From: Desulfocarbo indianensis
GTDB taxonomy: Bacteria > Desulfobacterota > Desulfarculia > Desulfarculales > Desulfarculaceae
Direction: 5' to 3'
Assembly (NCBI GenBank): GCA_001184205.1
Contig: LBMP01000003.1
Coordinates: forward strand, 248,001 to 312,000
Length of the DNA: 64,000 bases
The notes under the pieces were generated by a model. It made no database searches, was not told the origin of the DNA, and worked only from the letters and a program-made list of their open reading frames with translations. Made by a program: the position numbers and the translations under genes. Positions 1 to 6,715 of the stretch are shown here, one piece after another (position 1 is the stretch's first letter; every line of letters starts with the position of its first letter).

Positions 1-33
1 CTGAACCCCAATCGGTTCGATCCCCAATCATCC

Positions 34-61
34 AGGACGCTCTCGGGCGTCCTTTTCTTTT
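34..61 (+). terminator. Rho-independent terminator
   Basis: A seven-base stem AGGACGC/GCGTCCT closes the loop TCTCGG and is followed by TTTCTTTT. It should end transcription arriving from a gene to the left of the window and insulate the repeat region that follows. Confidence 0.8.
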
Positions 62-411
62 GCGGTGGTGCGGTGAACACCGCTGTCCCTTGCGGTGGAT
101 AGCCACCGCATGCCAAACCCTTGCCAGACAAGGCTTTCATGGCCTTTGCGGTGGTTGCGGTGGTAAACCCAGAGGTCTCACCCCCTATGGGCTGAAATAT
201 TTTTTCGACTCACCAACCCGGCGTCCCCCACCAGAGAAATTCCGGCCCAGCGTGAGAGACATTCCCCAAATACCACCGCAACCACCGCACTCTATCTTCT
301 CTTTCTCCATAACTATCTAAAAACAAATAACAAACAATGCTCCACCCTCTGCGGTGGGACGAGAAAATCTTCCACCGCACGACCACCGCAGCCACCGCAT
401 ATATCCACCGC
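61..411. repeat. Iteron-like cluster of CCACCGC/GCGGTGG heptamers
   Basis: Exact heptamers start at 62, 92, 148, 157 and 351 as GCGGTGG, and at 103, 273, 282, 372, 383, 392 and 405 as CCACCGC; a near copy is at 70. Two more (661, 670) lie inside the next gene, where they encode a Pro-Pro-Gln repeat. Several pairs are exactly 9 bp apart (148/157, 273/282, 383/392, 661/670). There is no credible gene here. Clustered short repeats in both orientations in a gene-free region suggest binding sites for a replication, partition or regulatory protein; which one cannot be told from the sequence. Confidence 0.75.
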
Positions 412-430
412 AGAACCTGCCGGTTTCTCG

Positions 431-490
431 AAAAACGTTTAGAGACCTCAAAAAACAGTTACAAATCGGCCTCTCGCTAAAAAAACGATT
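431..490 (+). repeat. Three phased AAAAACNNTT direct repeats
   Basis: AAAAACGTTT (431), AAAAACAGTT (451) and AAAAACGATT (481) are spaced 20 and 30 bp apart, that is, two and three helical turns; the last two continue as ACAA. The last copy lies about 30 bp before the first recurrent promoter motif at 512. The arrangement fits an activator bound on one DNA face, or curved DNA. Confidence 0.5.
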
Positions 491-511
491 ACAAGCGAAA
501 GCATCGGCCCG

Positions 512-543
512 CCGTCACCTGGCTTTGGGCTTCGGTAAGTAAC
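512..543 (+). promoter_or_regulatory. Recurrent phage operon motif, copy A
   Basis: This is the most divergent of seven 32-bp copies: it begins CCGTCA and ends TTCGGTAAGTAAC. It lies 39 bp upstream of the gene at 583. A weak hairpin (ACGGG/CCCGT) follows at about 541-564. Confidence 0.65.
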
Positions 544-582
544 GGGAAAAGCGATTAACCCGTATTTCTGGAGCCTGAAGCC

Positions 583-1353
583 ATGAGCCTTCTGAAAACC
601 ATGATCAAGCACACCGCCGGAGGGCAGGAAGCCTCGGCCGGATGTGAACCCCCATTATTACCACCGCAACCACCGCAGCCCGCCATCTATGTCTCCACCG
701 GGCTCGACATCCATGAGATCGAAGACGCCCGCGACTGGCCTGAAGACATGGAGATCGACGGCACGTTGTGTCGCCGTCTGTCGCCTGAATACTTTGCCTG
801 GCTACGTTCCCGCATGGTCACCGCCCAAACCGCGCACAAGGCCGGAAAGCTCCCCGAGGATGCCTGGAATACGCTGCGGCAGCGATTCAACGCCATGCAG
901 GAACTGTCCATCCGGGAGTTCGGCGAGGAACACCTGCAGGAGGTACTGCAGTCCTTTTCCCCGAAGAACTACCAGCCACCCGCGCTTCGTCCCGAGTCCC
1001 AGGAGAAACCCGTCGAAGTTCCCAGAAAGGACTGGATTTATCCCGGGAACCAAGCTTGGAAATGTAAGCAGCCGGTGACTTCCCAGGCTGTCGCCAAGGT
1101 CGACGCCATCCGTGAGGAGGCCATGGCCAAGGGCTGGTCCGAGGCACGCCTCTTTCAGAACCAGGGCCGATTCCGGTTTCCCTGCGGCGAGGACTACGGC
1201 CTGGTCTGTTTCGTCGATGGCGATCAGGAGATTGGCGAGGTCACCGAGCGTTCTATCGAAATTATCCACGGGCCGAAGTCCGGGCGTCCCAGCACGCTGC
1301 GGTTCTACAACCCGGACGTGCCGCAGCCGTGGATGAAGAAAGTGGAGGATTGA
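583..1353 (+). CDS. Conserved phage protein of unknown function
   Basis: This 256-residue protein is the first gene after motif copy A. I recognise no domain. The N-terminus is low-complexity; residues around 26-33 are a Pro-Pro-Gln repeat produced by two iteron heptamers inside the coding sequence. The middle is acidic and helical, and the C-terminal 100 residues look globular, with many Gly, Phe and Trp residues. It is followed after 3 bp by the HTH gene, so the two are probably co-transcribed. Its position beside the iterons would suit a DNA-binding or packaging role, but that is inference. Confidence 0.75.
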   Translation: MSLLKTMIKHTAGGQEASAGCEPPLLPPQPPQPAIYVSTGLDIHEIEDARDWPEDMEIDGTLCRRLSPEYFAWLRSRMVTAQTAHKAGKLPEDAWNTLRQRFNAMQELSIREFGEEHLQEVLQSFSPKNYQPPALRPESQEKPVEVPRKDWIYPGNQAWKCKQPVTSQAVAKVDAIREEAMAKGWSEARLFQNQGRFRFPCGEDYGLVCFVDGDQEIGEVTERSIEIIHGPKSGRPSTLRFYNPDVPQPWMKKVED

Positions 1354-1356
1354 GCC

Positions 1357-1635
1357 GTGAAGAAAAAGAAGCGCTACGCCAACGCCAAGGATGTCCTGCC
1401 CGAGGAACTCTTCGAGCAGATCCAGAAGCACTACACCGGAATTCTCTGGGTTCCTGCACCGAGCCGCTTCTACCAGGAACGCCGCGACCTGGTGCTTGCC
1501 CTTCATCTGCAGGGGATCAGCAGCCAGGAGATCTCCAACCTCGCCGGAGTGACCACCCGCCGGGTCAACCAGATCATCGCCGCCGAACGAAAAAACTGCC
1601 AGGAGCAGTTTTTCGCGCCAGCCCCGGAGGGGTGA
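1357..1635 (+). CDS. Mor/CD3324-like helix-turn-helix transcriptional regulator
   Basis: A 92-residue protein with a GTG start 3 bp after the previous stop. The N-terminal pattern (NAKDVLPEELFEQIQKH) matches the start of the Mor-activator/CD3324 family. Residues about 44-75 form a helix-turn-helix (RRDLVLALHLQGISSQEIS, then VTTRRVNQII). In phage Mu, Mor and C activate middle and late promoters. This is the only obvious DNA-binding regulator in the phage part, which makes it the best candidate to act at the seven recurrent promoter motifs; that link is inferred. The last dozen residues, rich in Phe, Ala and Pro, look unstructured. Confidence 0.8.
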   Translation: MKKKKRYANAKDVLPEELFEQIQKHYTGILWVPAPSRFYQERRDLVLALHLQGISSQEISNLAGVTTRRVNQIIAAERKNCQEQFFAPAPEG

Positions 1636-1670
1636 GCCCCAGGGATGGGGCGAACAAAACAGGATCGGGA

Positions 1671-1702
1671 CCGACAGTTGAGCGCCGCTTCCGGTAAGTA
1701 AC
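1671..1702 (+). promoter_or_regulatory. Recurrent phage operon motif, copy B
   Basis: It starts CCGACA and ends GCTTCCGGTAAGTAAC. It lies 90 bp upstream of the gene at 1793, and the intervening leader holds a strong hairpin. Confidence 0.75.
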
Positions 1703-1711
1703 CCCTGAACC

Positions 1712-1749
1712 GGCGGGAGCGCGTTTGGAGGCTAAATCGGCCTCCCGCC
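1712..1749 (+). other. Leader hairpin after motif copy B
   Basis: GGCGGGAG (1712-1719) pairs with CTCCCGCC (1742-1749). A competing inner pairing is possible: GGAGGC (1727) with GCCTCC (1740). The two are mutually exclusive, so the leader could fold in two ways. No T-run follows, so it is not a simple terminator. Confidence 0.45.
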
Positions 1750-1792
1750 CCGCATCCCGGCTTGGGAAAACAATATTCGGCAGGATTTCCAC

Positions 1793-2293
1793 GTGGCACT
1801 GAACAAACCGGACAAAGAAACGCTGGACCGCTGGCACCGCAACGAGGGTAAGACCGAACCACCCCGGCGCGGGCCTGGTGCGCCCGAGGGCAACCAGAAC
1901 CGGCTGCGTCACGGCATCTTCGCCGACCGTTGTCTGACACCGGAAGAGAAGGTCATGTTCGACGCGATCATCGACCGCCTCAACCAGGACTTCGAGTTCA
2001 ACAAGTCCAGCGACTTCCTGCAGGTGGAGCTAGTGGGCGTCTACTCGGTGAAGCTGGTCCGCGCCCAGATCGAGGGGAACACCGACGCCGCCGAAAAACT
2101 CGACCGGATGATCCGCTGTCATATGAAGGATCTCAAGACCACCAAGATCGCCCGTGAGGGTGAGGAGCCGAAAGGCCCGCAGACCTCTCCGGCGGAATGG
2201 GCGGCGGCGCTGCTCGAGAAGGTGGCCGAGGCCGCCAACGCCCCGGCAACGAAAACCTCCGGCCGCAAGAAACGCGGAAAGAATTGCGGATAA
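1793..2293 (+). CDS. Terminase small subunit-like protein
   Basis: A 166-residue protein with a GTG start; AGGA lies 8 bp upstream. The motif GAPEGNQNRLRHGIFA is typical of small terminase-type phage proteins. The rest is mostly helical and charged, with a Lys-rich tail (GRKKRGKNCG). Small terminases recognise the packaging site and recruit the large subunit. The large subunit is at 5078, separated from this gene by the recombinase module, which is unusual because the two are normally adjacent. The last 12 bases of the gene are duplicated at 2357-2368. An HNH or regulatory role is not excluded. Confidence 0.6.
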   Translation: MALNKPDKETLDRWHRNEGKTEPPRRGPGAPEGNQNRLRHGIFADRCLTPEEKVMFDAIIDRLNQDFEFNKSSDFLQVELVGVYSVKLVRAQIEGNTDAAEKLDRMIRCHMKDLKTTKIAREGEEPKGPQTSPAEWAAALLEKVAEAANAPATKTSGRKKRGKNCG

Positions 2294-2368
2294 CACCATG
2301 GAGGGCCTTTCCGATGACTCCGGCACACGGCGACTTGCGGCAGACAGCTTCACCAGGAATTGCGGATA
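2282..2368 (+). repeat. Direct duplication of a gene 3' end
   Basis: AATTGCGGATAA, the last codons and stop of the preceding gene, occurs at 2282-2293 and again at 2357-2368, 75 bp apart. It looks like a footprint of recombination or insertion at the end of the gene, on the edge of the recombinase module. Confidence 0.5.
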
Positions 2369-2483
2369 AGACGTGTTCCTTGCACTTTCGGAATCGGTAT
2401 TTTCCGGCGGCCGATCATCATTTCCACTCCTCGATTTCTTCCTGCAGCTCTCGATATCCGCTTGGTATGTGTGCGCATAAGCC

Positions 2484-2697
2484 GAGCCGCATAAGCCAAG
2501 TAGATATAGGCATGTTCACGCCGGGGCTCTCTCACACAACCCAAGTAAATATTGGCATATCCAGCCCCAGGCAGAACCGGCCAAGCCCCGCACACAGCCA
2601 TTCCTTCGGCAGCAGCCCTCGCACAAGCCAAGTAGATATTGCCATGTGTGTTCCGCGCCCGGAGCGCACAAGCCAAGCAGTTATAGCGATGTGCGGC
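2484..2697. repeat. Array of imperfect ~45-bp direct repeats
   Basis: The core CCAAGTAGATAT-N-GCCATG, or a close variant, is preceded by CATAAG/CACAAG and starts at 2496, 2541, 2628 and 2673. A degenerate copy sits at about 2581. Spacings are 45, 87 (two units) and 45 bp. Unit spacing is a multiple of three, so the minus strand shows an in-frame IYLAC-type peptide repeat, but no start signal or protein-like context supports a gene. Apart from this array and the terminator at 2846, the 600-bp gap 2294-2893 shows nothing else. Possible roles: recombinase arm sites or a small repeat family. Confidence 0.6.
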
Positions 2698-2845
2698 CGA
2701 CAGACAGAAAAGGAGAAATTCCGGTCAATCGATATTTCCCGCTCTGCCCAGGAGGCTGAGAACCATCGTCATGATCATTCATCATCGGCTGATGTGTTCT
2801 TTTGCGGGCACTGTCATTCACTGTCTTCGACACTGTCTCGCCCAA

Positions 2846-2873
2846 CGAAAACAGGAGCAGCCGAGGCCGCTCC
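2846..2873 (-). terminator. Terminator of the recombinase operon
   Basis: On the minus strand GGAGCGGCC, CTC and GGCTGCTCC form a near-perfect hairpin followed by TGTTTTCG. It lies 20 bp beyond the integrase stop codon. Confidence 0.75.
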
Positions 2874-2893
2874 CATCGTCGGGTCCGAAAGGA

Positions 2894-3808
2894 TCAGAGA
2901 CGTTCGAGGGCTTCCTCGAGCTGGCCGTCCACGAGGTGGGTGTAGATCTGGGTGGTGGATACGTCCCGATGCCCCAAGGCCCGCTGCACCACGAGCAGGT
3001 CGTTTGTCGCGCCGTAGAGGTGGGTGGCGAAGGTATGCCGCAGCCCGTGCGGCGTCAGTTCCTTTTCGATCCCGGCCTTCCGCAGCCAGTGAGCGAGCCG
3101 GTTGGCAATCTGCCGCTGGCAGAGTCTGCCGTCCCGGTTCGACAGGAACAGGGCTTCCATTTCCGGACGGCCATGTCGGCGGCGCTCGGCCAGGTAACGG
3201 CGCAGCAATGTGCGGAGGTCGGTCTTGATGAACTTGACCTGCGGTACATTCCCCTTGGCCCGCACCCGCAGATGTTTGGCGTCGAGGTCGATGTCATCCA
3301 TGTCGAGCGCGGCCAGCTCGCCAAGCCTGATCCCGGTGCCCAGCAGCACCTCGATCATGGCGCGGTCGCGCAGAGCGGAGAAGTCGGTCCGTCCCTTGAG
3401 TTCCTTGAGCAGTCGTTTCTTTTCGGCGGCGGTCAGGAACACCGGCAGCTTTCTCGGCAGCCGATGCATGCGGATGTACCGGGCCGGATTGTCATCGACC
3501 ACGCCCGCTTCGAAGGCCCAGGCGAAAAAGGCCCGCACCGCCGCCTTCATCCGATGGAGCGAGGCCGCCGAGCGTGGGCCGCGCTCACTCTCAGTGACCG
3601 CCCCGGTGGAGAACACCTGGTCGAGGAATCCTGCCGTGATCGCCCGACAGACGATACCCGGGGCCAGCTCATCGGCAACGCGGGCCACCAAGGCAAGGTC
3701 CCGGCGGTATGCGGCTATGGTCGCAGGGGAGCGTCCTTCGGCCGACAGGCGGGCACAGAACGCCTCTGTCGCGGCCGTCAGCTCGAGGTCAGCCGTTCGG
3801 TTGCTCAT
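2894..3808 (-). CDS. Tyrosine recombinase/integrase (XerC/D type)
   Basis: A complete 304-residue enzyme. The core-binding SAM-like domain spans about residues 8-110 and the catalytic domain about 125-304. All catalytic residues are visible: R161 (GTGIRLGEL), K185, H254 and R257 (HGLRHTF), H280 (LGH) and the nucleophile Y289 (QIYTH). GGAG sits 8 bp before the ATG. The gene is last of a three-gene minus-strand operon and overlaps the upstream gene by 20 bp. Such enzymes integrate prophages or resolve or invert DNA. Here phage genes lie on both sides, so the module may not mark a prophage end. Confidence 0.92.
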   Translation of the reverse strand: MSNRTADLELTAATEAFCARLSAEGRSPATIAAYRRDLALVARVADELAPGIVCRAITAGFLDQVFSTGAVTESERGPRSAASLHRMKAAVRAFFAWAFEAGVVDDNPARYIRMHRLPRKLPVFLTAAEKKRLLKELKGRTDFSALRDRAMIEVLLGTGIRLGELAALDMDDIDLDAKHLRVRAKGNVPQVKFIKTDLRTLLRRYLAERRRHGRPEMEALFLSNRDGRLCQRQIANRLAHWLRKAGIEKELTPHGLRHTFATHLYGATNDLLVVQRALGHRDVSTTQIYTHLVDGQLEEALERL

Positions 3809-4163
3809 CGCTGGACTCCTTCACTCGGCTGTGGCCCATGGGCGTGCTCTTGGGCAGCGGCATCTCCTCGATGCGCCCCGATTCCCTGGCCCATACCATC
3901 ATCATGCGGAACACCCGGACGGTCTTGGCGACGGTGCGTTCGGCTCGCTCCTTGCCGTCGGGAAGTTTGAGCAGCAGGTCCGACTTGTAGAACTTGCCGA
4001 CCTGGGGAAGCCGGATCTCTGCGAGCTGGCGATCCGCGCCGAAGAAGGCCTCCACTACATCGAGGTCCTTCCGGTAGGTGTAGAGGGTCCGCTCTTTCTT
4101 TCCGGATTCCCGCAGGTAGCCGATGAAAGCCTCGGCGGCTTGATGCACGGTGCATTCGGTCAT
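3789..4163 (-). CDS. Stand-alone integrase core-binding (SAM-like) domain protein
   Basis: A 124-residue protein resembling only the N-terminal DNA-binding domain of tyrosine recombinases (AAEAFIGYLRESGKKERTLY, then YRKDLDVVEAFFG). No catalytic domain follows: the frame stops at 3789 with no recognisable continuation, and the next gene is a full integrase with its own N-terminal domain. GGAG is 9 bp before the ATG. The 20-bp overlap with the integrase implies translational coupling, so the protein may be an accessory or partner that binds the same DNA sites. It is not obviously a truncation. Confidence 0.75.
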   Translation of the reverse strand: MTECTVHQAAEAFIGYLRESGKKERTLYTYRKDLDVVEAFFGADRQLAEIRLPQVGKFYKSDLLLKLPDGKERAERTVAKTVRVFRMMMVWARESGRIEEMPLPKSTPMGHSRVKESSDEQPNG

Positions 4164-4196
4164 GTCGATGTCTCCTTTGTTGGTGGCCCGGTGTGT

Positions 4197-4391
4197 TCAG
4201 GACAGGAACTCGTCCAGCTCCCACAGCAGTTCCTCGACGTGGCCGAGGGAGCCAACGCTCGCCCAGGTGATGTCCGGCTGCTTCGCGTCCGCTTCGAGCT
4301 TGCCGCGAATGCCCTCTATCAGGCGGGCGATGTTCTCCTGCTTTTCTCGGTACGCCTTGAGTGCCTGCTGGCGGTTTCTGTCGTAGGTCAT
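4197..4391 (-). CDS. Small hypothetical protein of the recombinase operon
   Basis: A 64-residue, largely helical, charged protein. I chose the internal ATG at 4391 because GGAGG lies 6 bp upstream; the frame is open 13 codons further, to 4430. It is the first gene of the minus-strand operon. No family is recognised. Its size and position would suit an excisionase or a regulator of the recombinase, but no HTH is evident. Confidence 0.6.
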   Translation of the reverse strand: MTYDRNRQQALKAYREKQENIARLIEGIRGKLEADAKQPDITWASVGSLGHVEELLWELDEFLS

Positions 4392-4420
4392 GGCCTGCCT
4401 CCGGTTCCGTTTTCGTGGAT

Positions 4421-4452
4421 GCGGGACCATCCCGCGTCACATCCAATGACGC
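4421..4452. promoter_or_regulatory. Tandem palindromes in divergent intergenic region
   Basis: GCGGGA-CCA-TCCCGC (4421-4435) is a perfect palindrome. It overlaps by two bases a second one, GCGTCA-CATCCAA-TGACGC (4434-4452). They lie between the minus-strand recombinase operon and the plus-strand lipoprotein/terminase operon. The second also resembles a degraded recurrent motif (CACATC then GACGCTTC) without the GGTAAGTAAC part. This is likely an operator controlling one or both directions. Confidence 0.5.
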
Positions 4453-4530
4453 TTCTATTTCGTTGGAAATCAAGTGTTTGCAGAGATCTTTCTGCATGTG
4501 CCCAAAACCCATAACCCAAAGGAGATCAAC

Positions 4531-4803
4531 ATGTTGAAGAAGACCATCGGATGGACCATCCCACTGGCCCTGGCCGGAATCATGACCGGCTGCGCCACCT
4601 ACCGGCCTCCGGCCCAGATCCAGTCGGCGGTGGCCACCGTCAACCGCCACACGCCCGAGTACGTGACCGAGGCCAACAAGGCGCTGCGCGAGGTCGGCCA
4701 CCCGGACGCCGAGCGCCTGACCGGGGTTGGCCTGCGCCTGCAGTCCGCCGTGGACGCCCTTGACCAGTGGTCCAATGGCTCGAACCAGGAGGCGGGCCAA
4801 TGA
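4531..4803 (+). CDS. Small phage lipoprotein
   Basis: A 90-residue protein starting after AAAGGAG. A signal peptide ends in a lipobox (AGIMTGC), with lipidated Cys at position 21. The remaining 70 residues are helical and hydrophilic. The stop overlaps the next ATG (ATGA). A lipoprotein just before the terminase could be a lysis spanin or a superinfection-exclusion protein; neither is proven by sequence. Confidence 0.75.
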   Translation: MLKKTIGWTIPLALAGIMTGCATYRPPAQIQSAVATVNRHTPEYVTEANKALREVGHPDAERLTGVGLRLQSAVDALDQWSNGSNQEAGQ

Positions 4804-5078
4804 AAGAGATCCTTCAGGAAAACAGCGATGCCGTCCGCCAGGCCGGTGAGGCGCTGGTCGAAATCGGCACCGAACTGGCGGCGGGACGGATCGAGAACGC
4901 CCTCGGCCGTCTGGAAGCGGCTCAGCAGCAGTACCGGGCCTGGGCGGAGTTGGACCAGGCCATCATCGACATTCAGGAGGCTGTCCACGACCGGAAGAAC
5001 ACCCTGGCCGTGCAGCAGATCCTGACGGAACTGGTGGGCACCATCCTCGGCAGCGCCTTGAGGACGGGAATGCACTGA
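4800..5078 (+). CDS. Small helical phage protein
   Basis: A 92-residue, strongly helical protein, probably a coiled coil, with no recognised domain and no membrane segment. It overlaps the lipoprotein stop (ATGA) and its own stop overlaps the terminase start (TGATG), so the three genes are translationally coupled. The position directly before the large terminase would fit a packaging accessory. Confidence 0.7.
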   Translation: MKEILQENSDAVRQAGEALVEIGTELAAGRIENALGRLEAAQQQYRAWAELDQAIIDIQEAVHDRKNTLAVQQILTELVGTILGSALRTGMH

Positions 5079-6601
5079 TGGCGGTAACCGACAAGGAGCG
5101 CAAACTCGCGGCGACCCTGAGCGATCCCGTGTTGTGGGGGCAAGCCTACCTCTACAACCGGGATGGCTCAGGCCGCGACTACTGGCCGCACCAGGTGGAG
5201 GACCTGCGCTGCCCGGCCAAGAACATCATCCACCTCGACGGCCGGGACGTGGGCAAGTCCATCGTGCTCTCGACCGACGCGCTCCATTACGCCTTCACCA
5301 CCCGAGGCGGCCAGGGCCTCATCGCGGCTCCGCACCAGGGGCACCTCGATACCATCATCGAGGAGATCGAGTTCCAGCTCGACACCAACCCGGATCTGAT
5401 GAACAGCATCGCCCTGACCAAGTACGGCAAGCCCAAGATCCACCGCAAACCCTACTTCCGGCTGGAGTTCACCAACGGTTCGGTGCTCTATTTCCGCCCG
5501 GCCGGGGCTTATGGCGACGCCTTCCGGTCCCTGCACGTGGGCCGCGTCTGGGTCGATGAAGGAGCCTGGCTGACCGAACGGGCCTGGAAGGCGCTGCGCC
5601 AATGCCTCAAGGCCGGGGGGACGCTACGCATCTACTCCACGCCCAACGGCCTGCGCGACACCACCTATTACCGGCTCACCTCGTCGGATCAGTTCCATGT
5701 GTTCCGCTGGCCGTCCTGGCTCAACCCTCTGTGGACCGAGGATCGCGAGGCCGAACTGCTGGAGTTCTACGGCGGCCGCGACAGCTCCGGCTGGCAGCAC
5801 GAGGTGGCCGGTGAGCACGGCAAGCCTTCCTATGGGGCCTTCAATGTCGAACAGTTCAACCTCTGTCGGCAGGATCTGCTGGAGTACCAGAAGATCGTCA
5901 TCACCGATTCCGAGCTGCGCGACTGCGACACCGAGGAAGCGGCCCACGACCGGCTGGAGATGCTGCTCAACCTCACTCCCCGCAGCGGGCAGTTCTGGGT
6001 CGGCGGCGACTTGGGCTACACCAACGACCCCACCGAGATTGTCGTATTCCAGGAGATGGAGATCGGCGAGCGGACGCTGCTGAAAATGATCCTGCGTGTT
6101 CATCTCGAACACGTTTCCTATCCGCACATCGCCCAGATCATCGCGCTGTTGGAGCGTTACTACACCCCGGCGGGCATCGGCGTGGACAACGGCGGCAACG
6201 GCCTGGCCGTGGTCCAGGAGCTGCTCACCCTGGACAAGTACAAGGGGCTGGAGCTGGAAGGCAGGCTCAAGGGATACGACTTCGGCGGCATGACCCGGCT
6301 GGCGGTCCGCGACGGCAAAGAAGTCAAGAAGCGCACCAAGGAGCTGATGACCAGCCTCATCAACGGGGCGCTGCAGCGCAAGCAGCTCATTTTCCCCTCG
6401 GACGACCTGGAGGTGGAAGACCAGTTCACCACCCACACCTACACCCTGCGGGACGGCAAGATCATCTATTCCAAGGGCAACGATCACATCATCGACGCGG
6501 TGCGCTGCGCCATGCTGATCCGGGAGGAAGGCAACCTCGACCCGGTCGGCGAAGAGGTGGTCTCGCTCAAGCCGGTGCTCACCAATCCGGTCTTCATCTG
6601 A
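5078..6601 (+). CDS. Terminase large subunit
   Basis: A 507-residue DNA-packaging motor. Walker A is GRDVGKS at residues 55-61; Walker B is VWVDEGAW at about 156-163. The C-terminal RNase H-like nuclease has GGDLGYTNDP at about 309 and a further Asp in GIGVDNGGNG, and ends with the typical NDHIIDAVRCA signature near 468. It uses ATP to thread DNA into the prohead and cuts concatemers. The length is usual for the family. The portal follows after a copy of the recurrent motif. Confidence 0.93.
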   Translation: MAVTDKERKLAATLSDPVLWGQAYLYNRDGSGRDYWPHQVEDLRCPAKNIIHLDGRDVGKSIVLSTDALHYAFTTRGGQGLIAAPHQGHLDTIIEEIEFQLDTNPDLMNSIALTKYGKPKIHRKPYFRLEFTNGSVLYFRPAGAYGDAFRSLHVGRVWVDEGAWLTERAWKALRQCLKAGGTLRIYSTPNGLRDTTYYRLTSSDQFHVFRWPSWLNPLWTEDREAELLEFYGGRDSSGWQHEVAGEHGKPSYGAFNVEQFNLCRQDLLEYQKIVITDSELRDCDTEEAAHDRLEMLLNLTPRSGQFWVGGDLGYTNDPTEIVVFQEMEIGERTLLKMILRVHLEHVSYPHIAQIIALLERYYTPAGIGVDNGGNGLAVVQELLTLDKYKGLELEGRLKGYDFGGMTRLAVRDGKEVKKRTKELMTSLINGALQRKQLIFPSDDLEVEDQFTTHTYTLRDGKIIYSKGNDHIIDAVRCAMLIREEGNLDPVGEEVVSLKPVLTNPVFI

Positions 6602-6610
6602 CCGCATCCT

Positions 6611-6642
6611 CCGACGCTTTTCACCCCGCTCCGGTAAGTAAC
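6611..6642 (+). promoter_or_regulatory. Recurrent phage operon motif, copy C
   Basis: It starts CCGACG and ends GCTCCGGTAAGTAAC, 73 bp before the portal start. A weak GGGCA/TGCCC stem (6643-6665) follows. Confidence 0.7.
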
Positions 6643-6715
6643 GGGCATCGAGCCGGGTTCTGCCCACACGGGCCGGATGTGCGGCTGTCATGGCCGAAAC
6701 TACCGAGAGGATCAC

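Noticed and set aside
1..34. tRNA 3' end, suggested by GGTTCGATCC at 14-23 before a terminator
   Set aside because: The T-stem has two mismatches and no acceptor stem with CCA can be drawn; without upstream sequence it is not supportable.
60..542. Two short plus-strand ORFs of 86 and 62 codons
   Set aside because: They consist of translated heptamer repeats, lack ribosome binding sites and lie in the gene-free repeat region.
2350..2676. Minus-strand ORF with an IYLAC peptide repeat
   Set aside because: It is the 45-bp DNA repeat read in frame; there is no start signal and the rest is low complexity.
2484..2697. CRISPR array
   Set aside because: Repeats are imperfect, spacers are short and unequal, and no cas genes are present.
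2894..4391. Recombinase-in-trio (RIT) element
   Set aside because: Only one of the three genes is a full recombinase; the other two are 124 and 64 residues.
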